Part shown: positions 40,699 through 52,767 of the stretch, piece by piece
Layout: the number at the start of each line of letters is the position of its first letter
Position numbering within the stretch: the stretch's first letter is position 1
DNA from: Metaphire vulgaris
Taxonomy: Eukaryota > Annelida > Clitellata > Crassiclitellata > Megascolecidae
Length of the DNA: 64,000 nt
Direction of reading: 5' to 3'
Assembly: GCA_018105865.1 (NCBI GenBank)
Contig: CM030834.1
Location: forward strand, 9,700,273-9,764,272
Made by a program: the position numbers and the translations under genes
The notes under the pieces: generated by a model
What the model saw: the letters and a program-made list of their open reading frames with translations, nothing else
Database searches by the model: none
Told to the model about the DNA's origin: nothing

Positions 40699-41540
40699 AT
40701 AATAACATGTTATTTTAGGAAATATTTTATTGCTTACATACGTCCATCAGTATGTTGAGCCCGCTTGGTTTCATTTTTCTAAAAATGCTTTAAAATTTGG
40801 TAATAAATGTTTTAAAATTTGGTAATAATTTCATTTAAGTAAACACATTTGAAAATTTTAATTTCATATCATTACTCTCAATTTCTTCAATCTACACTGT
40901 AGTTATTCTCTGTCACAACAAAGAAGTTTTCTGCATATTTCAAGGCATTCTGATAATTTACATTTAGTCAGGCTGTTGAATTACTTTGGTGGTTCTTGAA
41001 AATAACACACTACCTATCACTCTGTGTTGTAATTTTAGTCGTATGATCGGGCACTTCTGTACTTGATTAAAGAACGAAACACCAGAAATGAAGAGTATAA
41101 TCCCTGAAACACAATACATTTTAAGTTTTATTTCAAACCGATTGTGATCAATGCTCTTTTGCATGATTCAGTATCAGTGACATTGTATTAAGTAGTTGCA
41201 TGCATCTTGTGTACCAGAATTGTGCCCATTTTCTTGTCGCTGCATATTAATTCTTATCAGTTTGCAACCAATTTATCAACAATGAAATCATAAATTATAT
41301 CATTGTCTTAAAGAAACTTATCCGTGTTCATTTCGGCTCAGGAGTTAGCCCCTTCCATGTTTCAAGGGCAACCCTTCTCTGTCAGTCAATCAGTTTGGGG
41401 CCATATCCAATTTCTAGCAGGGATGCAGGCAGTGCTTTTTGAAAACAATTGAACAGATGCACAACACTAGTCATGTAAATGTACAGTAAATACAGATTAT
41501 GGGTTAAGTCAACTTTGACCTCTATTTATATTGCAGATGA

Positions 41541-41575
<35 letters not shown>

Positions 41576-42039
41576 TTTTAAGTGGTTTAGGAGGCTAAGT
41601 AAGCCTGTGTGAAAACCACTGATGTAACCATCTGCATTCAAAATAGATCTATACACACTAATTGTCTTTATGTTTTTTAAAATTTTGTAACATTGCAACT
41701 GCATTAAAACTGAATCTTTTTAGAAAATTGGAAGTTTCCATTACTATAGCTGTGTTCTATATCTGCAATGCAAATGAATAAGTCTATCTTAAACATCACA
41801 TAATGCATATGCAGTTTACCAAATGGCTGAAACTATAATAAAGTATAAAGTTGAAATTTACTCCTGATAACTTTTGTAGCTGCAGTTAGTTTTCTGGTTA
41901 AGTGCAACATCTGTATATCTGTATCTTTAATGACTTTTGTAGAAAAGCTCAAATACAGTAAAAAGGTCAATTATAAACTGAAATTTCAGTCTTCAGTAAC
42001 TAATTGATCTGTTTGCATCATGGTCAATACAATGTGTTC
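40699..42039. other. Intergenic stretch
   Basis: AT-rich, no exon seen. Contains a (TAA)n run at 41540-41573 followed by a reverse SINE family 1 tail at 41572-41632. Confidence 0.5.
41572..41632 (-). repeat. SINE family 1 tail fragment
   Basis: AAGTGGTTTAGGAGGCTAAG, then CCTGTGTGAAAACCACT: reverse of the SINE 1 tail. Similar tail-only copies at 19830-19880 and 51294-51345, each next to a TAA-type repeat or TTATAATA sequence. Confidence 0.65.
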
Positions 42040-42670
42040 AGTGCTCACGACACACAGGTTGCAATCTTGTTAAACAAATTACAATCCATTCAAAACGCAC
42101 TAGCCTGAGGGGTTACCAAAGCACCTCCAAAGTTCTGCCATATCTCACTTATACTGAAATCACTATATTGGCTCAAAATTTTCAAACGCATCTAGACCAA
42201 GATAATAATGATTGCATACAGTTCACTCCATTCATCAAAACTTGTCTACCTGTGAAAATTCTTAATGCCTCAGCCTCCTGGACCTACATGATCGTCATCT
42301 CATCTCACACTCTCACGTTAAATCAACTCTCAAATCTGCAACCACACTTTTTCATATGCCACACCAGAAGTTTGGAACTCAATTCCAGCTTCCCTCTGCA
42401 GCCTACGACATGGTCAAACAACAAGCTCTGATTCCTTCACTATCTCCTTAAGCCTTTAGGTCTAGACTTAAAACCTTCCTATTCCAAAAATCATTTCTTC
42501 CGTAGCCATAGCAACCCGCCCTGCCATCTCATAGATACACTGACCTTTGCCCGGCCGACAACCCACCTTGCCCATAGCTACTTCAAGAAAGATTAAGTGC
42601 ATAAGAATAAGCAGCTACCACTGTACAACTTTATAACGTGCTATATAAATTTACGAGATTTTACTTACTT
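42040..42670 (+). mobile_element. LINE 3' end with (ACTT)n tail
   Basis: The plus strand reads LQSIQNALA, ISLILKSLYWLKIFKRI and HTFSYATPEVWNSIPASL in broken frames, then a 3' UTR with ATAAGAATAAGCAGCTAC and TTTACTTACTTA. It defines the tail seen at three other sites. Confidence 0.75.
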
Positions 42671-43375
42671 ACAGGAATTTGGAATATTGCATTTCTGTAA
42701 TATGTAATGGGGACTATTTTATTCAAAAATGTAACATAATTTGTTTCTGCAACCCTTATACAGAATACCCATATTCCGTCTGTTTTACACAAGATATGAG
42801 CAGATGTAGGTCATCAGGTGCAATACAGCAGTGCACTGACTAGTGATCTTTATCTGTAGGCATAATGATAAAGTGCAAAAGCACTTTAATGATATGTAGA
42901 CAATGATTTCACAATCACAGCAATTTTCACACACACACACACACCATGCATACTTTTAGCCAACCATCTTACATTGATTTACTTGTTATGAATTAATTTA
43001 CTTGTTATGAATTAATTGTAGTAATGTCATACACAAAATTACCAGAAGCTGTCTTTGGACTAATCAGACTGAATTGAAGCCATCTGTTTAGTACTGCTGT
43101 TTTTATGTTTCAACTTTTAATAACTTATAGTAGTGCTGCTAGAGCAGCTACTTTCTAGTGCTTCTCTTATAATGACGACACATTGCAACTCAAAAGAGCA
43201 ACTGCTCTGACTTCTGTTACAATGGAGCAATGTTTGTTTGAGTGAATATGTTACTTAATTAATTAAATATTTGTATAAAAGCAGTAATAAAATGTGTTCT
43301 ATTTTCTCTTGTCCATTGTTATTAAAGAAGATCAAGCACAAATTGAGAATATACTTACATACTGCCAGTGTTTTA

Positions 43376-43530
43376 TACAGGCCCAAAACCTCAAAATCCC
43401 CCCAAAAAAAAAAACCCAGCACTTACACAAATTTTGCACTGAACTGTGTCTTTTCCCCTCCAACCAAGTCGATTTCCTCCCCCAAGCCTCAATTTCCCCC
43501 TCAAAGGCCTGGAGTCTGGATATAACACTG
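43376..43530. mobile_element. hAT-like MITE, family C copy 2
   Basis: 155 bp, starts CAGTGTTTTATACAGG, ends GGATATAACACTG, flanks CATACTGC / CATACTGT (7 of 8). Shares AGCACTTACACAAATTTTGC with the copy at 39687. Confidence 0.82.
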
Positions 43531-44652
43531 CATACTGTATATAGATAATCATTTGATTGTGAAACAGCAACTTTAACAACTTACACTACTTGTATTTTAA
43601 TGAAGATAATACACAGTTTATATACCGTAATTCTGTTTAATTTTGATGATATCCAGTCAAAGTCAAAAATGTGTATGTGGCATGTGCATTTCATATTTCA
43701 ATTGATAATTTCTCTAAAATAAATTAACCTACCCAAAAATTTTCATTATGTAATTTTAAATATAAAAACAATTCACTATCATTTTAGGAAATTGCATAAA
43801 TGAAGAATTGGCCATAAATATTTTATTGCTTACTAGGAAAAACATTGTGCAGCTGGGGCAGATAGGCATCTTAAATACTGTAGCATAAGTTTTGTCATTA
43901 GCTAAATCCTGGGAATAGACCAAATGCCAAATGTAAGTTAATAACTGGATTTTAAATGGTCTAGCAGGATTTTTCCTGTATTGAAAAACAATGTAAAGAA
44001 ATCACAGTGAAGAAAAGTGTATTTTCATTTGACTGAGCACAATGTGTTTAATTAATTTAGATATACAATTTAATTATAGTCAGTAAAATAATTTGGGTCG
44101 ATTGTTGTTTTTTCAGTAATGACTGGACAAGGGCACTATCATAGGTTGGTGGGAAGGTACTTGATGACAGAGATAGGTTAACCAAACATGTAATTACTGG
44201 TCCAAGAACATGAAAACACTGCTTATTAGGATATGAGTTGGAATTACATCCAGCAGACACTGTTAATTAAGTAAAGTCAAAATAATTTGGTGCATCTCAG
44301 ACAAAGTTATCGGGTGGAATTCCATAAATTTTGTTTGATTTAAAGACTTATTTTGAGATTAGTAGGAAGGTATGCAGTTTTGAATATTGCACTTGATATT
44401 TTGATGGACATGTGAAACCTCAGAAGGGTGTTTCCTAGGAACCAAGCCAGGTTGACTGCTAATCAATGGTAGTAGCATCAAATGATTTTCCACTTTTTAA
44501 ATGCATTACTCTGTGAATTATTGAAGATATTGTATGGGTAGATGGACAAGAGTTTTAGTGATTAATTACATATATCCAGCTATACAGTGACACAAACATT
44601 ACTAGTTGTTACAGGGTGGGTGAATGGGTGGGTAAAAAAAGGCCATTTCAAG

Positions 44653-46281
44653 CAGTGGCGTATTTAGAATTTTGGTAAGGGGGCCCATGGCGAGCGCGAA
44701 GCGCGAGCCTATAATGGGGGTCTGGGGCTAGCCCCAGTGCGGTCCAGGGGCAAAGCCCCTGGTGGGGGGTCAAGGGGCAAAGCCCCCTGAAGCTAGCGAC
44801 ATTTTAAGATTTTCCATATTAATTTTTTTCTGAAAATATGCATGATTACTGTATGTTCTTTTCATCAACATGTGCAAGCCACCTTTATTGGAGAAAAAAA
44901 TGGAATTCTGTGGGCTGTGACTAAGCCCTCTATGCATATTAGGCTGACAATGTAAGGGGGTTAACTTTTTTTTATAAAATACACAACCAACTGATGGAGA
45001 GACAGCAGTTGCAATTTCTGCAACTGGCAGGTGAAAAATCATTTTTGGCTGTAAAAGTTTACGTGTCTTTTTTGGCCATTTGCACCACCATGCACGGTTG
45101 AAGTCTAGAGTTAACCCAGGAAAAATAAGAACAAAGCCCTGTGAAATGAAGTCCATTAAAGCTGCAGCACTGTTGCAATTACAATTTGCATACATGTAAT
45201 ACTGGGCTTTACTGACATTATGCATAATAAGGGATTAAGCATAATAATTAAGGGACATCTACAGTTAGACCAATTTAAATTTTGCTTTAGCATTGTCACA
45301 ATTGCAGCATGATGGTAGGTTAAACCAAACAAGTTAATGAACAAATATCTATTTATTTATGAAAATTAAGTCAACGATTGTTTTTTGAGAACTCATCAAT
45401 CACATCATCATAACAAGCAGGGCCGCTTTTAAGGGGGGGCAAGAGGGGCATGTGCCTCGGGCCCCGCTTTAAAGGGGGGGCCCTAATTTTTTAACAGGAT
45501 ATGGCATCGACTCATACTATGCAGTATGCACTCTTTGAGTTGCTTGTGCCCTGACAGTTTGAAGAGAGGTTGTAAAAGTCAACAGTTCTTCCTCTCATTC
45601 ATATTTTCTCGCTCTCTGAATGGTCATGAGGTGCAGCTATTTGGCCCACAGTTCTAATTTCAGCTAATAATTAAGAAGGGCGTTTGCACCACTTTCCCAA
45701 ATACAGAAGTGGCGTTGAAAATCTTCCTTTCTCTGATGGTATCGAACTGCACAGGTCAACGGTCTTTTTCAAAACTGGTGCTGGTAAAAAATCTGATGAG
45801 GTCAACAAAATACCGGCTCAATCACTTGGCGCTACCGAGTCTGAACACGGACATTCTGCGCAGCTTAGACTTCTCAGATGCTATTCAAGTTTTTGCTAGC
45901 CAAAAAGCTCGTAAAATGACCTTTACTGGTGTTGCAGCTTCCTAAGTTACTAAACTTGAATAACATCTGAGAAGTCAGATAAAAACTTTGAAATTATAAG
46001 AATACTGTTACTACACCTTGCTTTTACTATACCGTTTGAAAACTATAGTCTTGCTCCGGGCCCCCAAAAATGGTAAAAGCGGCCCTGATAACAAAGCTCG
46101 AGATCTCTGTGAATATGAAGATGTGTGAGTCCATTGAGGCGATTTTCCAACGCTGGAGTGACAATATTAAGATTATGGTTTAATTAGAAGACCAGAGGCA
46201 TATTGGCCAGAATGGATGGGCCAGGACAGGCTAGGCCAAGATCAAAGAGGGGGCCATGGCCCAATGGTAAATACGCCACTG
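44653..46281. mobile_element. hAT-like element interrupted by a second hAT
   Basis: Ends CAGTGGCGTATTTAG / TAAATACGCCACTG with subterminal GGGGGCCCATGGC / GGGGGCCATGGCCC; flanks ATTTCAAG / ATTTCGAG (7 of 8). Near the left end (44750-44790) GGGGCAAAGCCCC-type palindromes repeat. Positions 45418-46087 are a separate element inserted inside, leaving about 950 bp of its own non-coding sequence. Confidence 0.8.
45418..46087 (+). mobile_element. Nested hAT element keeping a dimerisation-domain fragment
   Basis: 670 bp, ends CAGGGCCGCTTTTA / TAAAAGCGGCCCTG, flanks ATAACAAG / ATAACAAA (7 of 8). The plus strand at 45709-45930 reads SNCTGQRSFSKL, then NHLALPSLNTDILRSLDFSD and FASQKARKM, the C-terminal hATC dimerisation region of hAT transposases. 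The catalytic part is deleted, so it is a deletion derivative of an autonomous hAT. Confidence 0.87.
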
Positions 46282-46284
46282 ATT

Positions 46285-47045
46285 TCGAGCATTATTTAAT
46301 TATGCAATGGCTCCTTATTTCCCCATTACTAATGAAAAAGTCTTGACTGCCTTCACAAAATTAAATCAACAGAAGTCTATAGGTACAGTGGTACACAGTA
46401 ATTAACTGCTAAAACCCTGAAGGTTGTAATTATCAATCACTCCTTGCTGCTGCATGGCCAAAGAATGGATCAACTGATATGGTTAGGTTGAAACCATTGG
46501 AACATTACCATTACATGCGATTCTTCTCGGACAGGCTGGCCCTAGACTGCCAACTGACAGAATGCAGATCAAAGAAGGGTCTGTTCTGGGGCAGATATCT
46601 GCCTTATTAAAGCAGCCTTTGGCCCAATGACGGGTCCTGTTCTGAGCCTCTTGATGGGCAGATATCCATTGGGAATGGATATTCCACTGATTTGAACGAC
46701 TGGCATTATTTAATTATGCAATGGCTCGTCTATTTCCCCATTACTAATCTCCACGAAAAGTCTTGACTGCCTTCAATATTGGTGATCAAAATTAAATCAA
46801 CAGAAGTCTATAGGTACAGTGGTACTATCAGTAATTAACTGCTAAAACCCTGAAGGTTGATTCTTATCAATCACTCCTTGCTGCTGGGACCCCAGACCGC
46901 CAGAGTGTAATCAACCTATCAGCAAGTTTATGACTGGCTGCGAATGAGGATAGTGTTTAAGCGCTGCTGGCTCACCTGGTATCATATGCATAGTTAAACT
47001 CAACTGATATGGTTAGGTTGAAACCATTGGAACATTACCATCAAG
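46285..47045. repeat. Imperfect direct duplication (about 400-bp period)
   Basis: 46290-46520 and 46700-47045 share ATTATTTAATTATGCAATGG, AATCAACAGAAGTCTATAGG and GATATGGTTAGGTTGAAACC in the same order. The second copy has extra 5-12 bp blocks and an internal insertion of about 110 bp. No coding signal. Confidence 0.8.
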
Positions 47046-47298
47046 TGACCTAAAGTGACTTAAGCAGGAATTCAGTTTCTTTATCAGTTGAAAGTTTAAT
47101 AATAATTACCATCAGACAAAGTGACTTAAGCAGGATTTCTTTTTTATCTCTGTCATTATCTTTTTCTTATCTTCTTTGGGTAGGCTCAAGATCTTGTATT
47201 TTTGGAAGGTGAAGCTAGTTGTTCTGCTTATTTCGGCTTGCTTATAATGGCTGTAATCAATTCTTTGAGGTGGGAGAAATTGGCTGATGTCAGTTCAG

Positions 47299-47597
47299 CT
47301 ATTTGCGGATTGTGTCCATTGCAGATCTGAAAAAACTGTAGGTTGTATCACAGTATTCAAGGCATCTTTTGATATCAATATCTGGATGCTGACTTTCTAG
47401 ACTGTCGAAAATTGTCTGAGACTCTGTAACATGTGGTATCAGTTGATGCTCCCAGACTTCCACTTCCGATCCAAAATGCAAATCGCTTTCAATCTCTGTT
47501 TCTATCACTTGTTGTCGATTCTCCTTACGTAAACCAATGTGAGCTATTTCAAATTCATGGCCGCGATGCTGTGAGCAGTACGATACTTGGACTTGAC
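47299..47597 (-). CDS. Last exon completing the FAR1-like domain
   Basis: Phase 1 in, TAG at 47299. VSYCSQHRGHEFEIAHIGLR, then KENRQQV supplies the final Cys/His strand of the DNA-binding module. A tail follows that ends IDIKRCLEYCDTTYSFFRSA-MDTIRK. The tail does not continue into a transposase, so the module here is finger plus FAR1-like only. Confidence 0.72.
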
Positions 47598-50500
47598 CTT
47601 GAAATTTGCAAACAGAATAAAGTGAAATAAGATCTTCAATGAAAATTACTTTAACATAAACATAGCACAACTCTAGAACAACTGCGACAACTGAAGGAAT
47701 GAGAAAGATGTTTGATCAAATAGTTGTTGCATGTTTATGATCTAAATTTGCATGATTTCATTTATAATTTATGTTTTTGTACATAGCGTAGGCATTAGTT
47801 GTGAAGTGCATTCCCAAAAAATCCACAGCCCGAAAATTGCCCTGGTGCTGTCTGCTGACATGGCGAGTGTACCTTTGCTTTCTCAATGCTATGGAAGAGG
47901 CTATTTCACTTTCTTTCACTTAGAATTGTCCAACTCTATCCTAAAAATTTTGTACACGTCAAAATATCGTCCTTAGGGACATGTCTCACAGGGCAGACCA
48001 CCCTCCACACTTCTTCCTATGCCACTGGCATGACCCTACTCAGACTCTATGGGTAATGGGGTAACATCTCCCTAGCCCCACTCCCACAATGGCTGTTTCC
48101 GTCTCCACCCTGATGCTTTTGTCTCCAACCCCCGCCCGTCACCATGAATGGGAGGGTGCGGGCATCTGATTCAAAGTTTTACAGGATATATATTTTTATG
48201 GGCTGAACAGTAGGTGGGTGCTGACTATCCGCAGGTGCAGACAAAGTGCACAAAAATACGGTATCCCCGCCGGTCACTGGCATCCCTCTCTGCCCTAGAG
48301 TGGGTGCCGCTAACCCTGAAAACCCAGCCAATCAATCCTGCATAAAATGTTGGGAAAAGACCTAATGCACCCCACCACTTGAACACAGTAAGTACATTTG
48401 AACTTATAATATTTGCCATTTCATTACAGTATAACCAAATGCAAGCTTTATAAATTATATTATTATATTAAAAATCCAGAGTTTGGTCTGCATAGAATCT
48501 GCTAGTAATAAGTAATCGTATAGAAACCTGACCAAACTGGCAATGCCGATACCCACGGACACAAACAATTATAGAAAGAGTTTGTTGAAACCCCTTTAAA
48601 TCATTTGGGCAGGGGACCAGTTGTGCATTCTCATGGGTACCTTGAGGAGGTAATCACACAACACTCTAATGCTCTAAGACAGAGTCACACAACTGGCATC
48701 AATCGATACACATGTGCTAGCTAAGGGCTATTTCATTAACCACTAAATACTTATGGGTCACAAGCAATGATCTGGACCTTGAATCACCTTGTTTAGGCCC
48801 AAACCAAATTAATTTAATTAATTTAATGAAATAAGGTTGTCATGTGACAGTCCACACAGCATGTCTGTATATGAAATATCCATATCAGCAGACTGGCAAT
48901 TAGCAAGTAAATGCACTCATACAATGTTATAATAATAGTCCCATGTTTCCATGTGAGTGCATTTACAGTAAGCCTTATGGCTCTAAATCTCCTGCTTTAG
49001 AAAGTCTTTAAGGCTTCCTATATTTAGTACAGTCTAAATTTGCACTATGCAAAGAGGGAAAATCTTGCTACCTGTCGGAAGTATTTTTACGATCATGGCA
49101 GCTGGACAAATGGCACCAGCTTTACAGGATCCCTGGATCTTAACACGACGTCTGGGCTGATACATAAGAGGTGTATAGTGACCACTTCTGTGGCAGTAGA
49201 ATGCCTTTGTAACGGTGCCATTGCTCTTCATGTAATCACCTCGTACCTTTACAAATCTCGCAACAGCTGCATCCTCTTCTTGCTTCTTCCATTCCTCAAA
49301 CTCTGCATTATCAATAAAAAAATTTAACGTTTCAGTTTGTTTTCTAATATGTAGCTGTTTATGAACTCTAAAAGATAAAATTATATGTATACCAATTCTC
49401 TTGAAATTGTTGTCAGAACATAACAGTTGTTTGTTAACTCCTTAACCGGCCGTGACGAGTATACTCGTCCATTTTACATTGTTACAAATAAATGGCCGGC
49501 TAAGGGGTTAAACATTAATGAGTGAACAGAAACACTGGTAACTCATAGTTTTTTGGCTAGATATATAATAATCTTTAAATAATCAAAATAATTATATTTA
49601 CCCGCAACATTGTTAAACTCCATGACTAGATTGCTCAAACGACGAATTTGACGAATGGATGAATCTGCTTTAGAAGGTCTTTTACATTCTTTCTTTTCCA
49701 TGCCAGCCATATCAGGGCTCACATGAAACCGACCCATATGTCGCTTCAAAGTATTTTTTGCTGCAAAAAATTTGTTGCAAATTGCACATTGGAATTTTGT
49801 TATTCTGGATCCAGATGACTTCTCTGGCTTCAGTGTATGATCAGAAGACACAACTGCTTTGGGTGTCCTACCCATTCGTACAACTGGCAATTCTTCCCCA
49901 ACATGGAACTGCTTTGTGTGCTGTCGTAAGTTATAGTTGGCTCCAAAAGATTTATTGCAGTGTACACACAGAAACTCTGGGAGCTTACTTTTGACTGGAA
50001 CTGTAGCACCATTTGAGTTTGATTCCATATTCTGTCCTAAATGCAACATTTCTTCCTTGAAACTTGACATATGTTGATGAAATTCTAAATTAACTAAATG
50101 CAAAGTAGTTTATTTCTTCCTTGAAAGAGTTGAAAATAGGTTTTCTAAATGTTATCAAAATCATTGTCTCTAAGTTTCCTCTGCCTGTCCATTGATTGAT
50201 TGATGAAATTTTAACTCAAAAATATACAGTGTATGTTCAAAAGAAAATTATAATAGGTTTTTTATTTGTGCTTATGTTATCATTGTCTCTTAAGTTTCTT
50301 CTGCCTGTCCATTGATTGATAAAAACTAATAAACCAAACACACACTTTACACAGTACAGCCACCATCACTGTCCATCCTGCAGTTTCCAGAAATAATTTC
50401 AGACAATGCACTTCAGTTCTAGGGTTGCAATCAGTTTCTATTCAGTTTCAGTTAGGGAAATAATTTAGTTTCAGTTTCAGTTAACTGATTAATTTCAGTT

Positions 50501-52694
50501 TTTCAGTTTCAGTTCACAAAAATTTATTGACAAAGGACGCTTGTCACTTTTTTTTACAACAACATGTATACTCTCCAAACCCATCAAAACTCTAATACAA
50601 TCAACATTACCTGGCTCACTTGTTTTAAACATTTTACACACAGCTACTGCTACTTGCATCAATCTCTCAAGAGCATTAGGAGTACCGGTACTTTAATTAA
50701 TTATAATGTTAACCATCACATTTGGATATACTGACCTTTGTCAGGCTGATTGTTTACCTTTCCCATAGCTATTTTAAGAAAGGCTAAGTGCCTAAGAATA
50801 AGCAGCCACTGTAGTACTATTATAAAAGCATTATACACATCCACGAGTTTACTTACTTAATAATAATACTTAGGAGTCGTCTATAAATGATGTAACGCAA
50901 TTTGGGCACTTTTTACCTCCCCTATGTAATGCGGCGTAACAAAAAGTCAGAACTCCCTAAAGTATGACGTAACAAAGGGCCAACCCCCTTTTCGTCTTCC
51001 GAAAAGCCACGACAAGCAAAAAAGGTCATTCATCCTTCTATTTTTTCCCTCTCCAAACATACTGACGAGCAAAAAAGGTCATCCTTGTATTTTTCCCTCT
51101 CCAATATCCTGACAAGCAAAAGAAAAAAGGTCGTCACTTAAAAATGTTGTGTTGCGTTACGTCACATTTACGGAACCCCTCCCCCCTCGTCACACTTCGT
51201 AACAAATGTCCGGACCCCCTCCCCCCTTAGGCGCGTTAAGTCGTTTGTGGACGAGCCCTAATACAACTAAATGCAGACACTATTATAATAATGTGATTTT
51301 AAGTGGTTTAGGAGGCTAAGTAAGCCTATGTGAAAACCACTATTGCCTTATTGCTTTATCGAGATCTGATGGAAAACTACCGGATGGCTGCACTCTCATT
51401 CCATGGAGGACAGGAAAATGCACCCTTTGGGATGTTACAGTCGCAGACACTTTCCCTGCTTCCTACTGTCATCATACAGCATCAACCGCAGGCGCTGCAG
51501 CCGAACATGCAGCCGGTTGATAGAAATGGCGGGGCGGATGAATATTGTGGTGTGAATCGACGAGGCGGGCGAGATATTTACTAGATTCGGTGGGGTGGGA
51601 TGGGGTGGATGAAAGGCCGGCGTGGATCGGCGGGGCGGGTGGGTTATTTAGTAGAATCAGCGGGGCAGATCAGCTGGGCGGATGAAAAGCGGGTGTCTCA
51701 ACGGGGTGGGCTGGTTATTTAGCAGAATAGGCAGGGCGGATGAATATTGCGGCGTGGATCGGCTGGGCAGGCGAGATATTTACTAGAATCGGCGGGCGGA
51801 TGAAAAGGCTGGTGTGGATCAGCGGGGCAGGCTGGTTATTTAGTAGAATCGGCGGGGATCATAGTTACTTTCATGATTGCCAAGATGAGAATGTATACTG
51901 TCGACAATTAATTCAGGAGCTGGTGACTCGTTGGGCAGGCTGTCAATGGCAGAAATTAAGTCTGTTAAAAATCAAAACAAAAGCAGCGGTGATAATAGGT
52001 AGCCAAATCCGGTGTCGTACAAATTTATTTCCCTCATAAAATCATTTCCTGGTGGCTATATAGTTATGTGTAGATAGGTAGGGAATACATAAATTATTAC
52101 CTGCTACCAACTGTATGCTATAAAGTGATTAAAGTTATTTTGAGATGTTATGTTGATATGAGGAAATAAGTGTACACAGAAATAAATTTATACATATGCC
52201 ACATTATTTTATTTCCCTAGCAACCGCAGGCTCCGCCCAGGAAATAATGTTATGGGGGAAATAAATTTGTACAACATTGGCACAACGAGTACCGTATATG
52301 TTGAACAACAGAGAGGGCTTAAACAAAAGTAATCAGATTTCCGATTGAGAAAATACAGGACACTGAAATAACTTCAATAGGTATTTGTTTGTATACTGTG
52401 CAGTGATATGCAATGTAACATATGAAAAATGAGTATTATATATGGTATTAAGCCTTTCAGGACTAGCAATGTTCAGGAATATTTCTAGGATTGTGAATTG
52501 GGGGTGGGTGGGAGTGTCGACCTCAAATTGGAGGGGGTGTCCGGAGCTAATTAGTATGCATTTTGTATGCATATAATTGTCACATTACCAAATTTTGGGG
52601 TGTCAACCTCAAATGGGGGGAGTGTTAGGGGGTGTAAAGTGTAAAAATTTCCCTGGCAATGTTATTTATTTCAGAATCCACACACGTTTACTGT

Positions 52695-52767
<73 letters not shown>

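Noticed and set aside
49040..49327. Plus-strand ORF of 95 residues
   Set aside because: It is the antisense shadow of the FAR1-like exon, whose minus-strand frame is conserved and phased.
51516..51856. CRISPR-like array of regularly spaced repeats
   Set aside because: The whole unit is repeated, with no unique spacers, in a eukaryotic context; it is a minisatellite.
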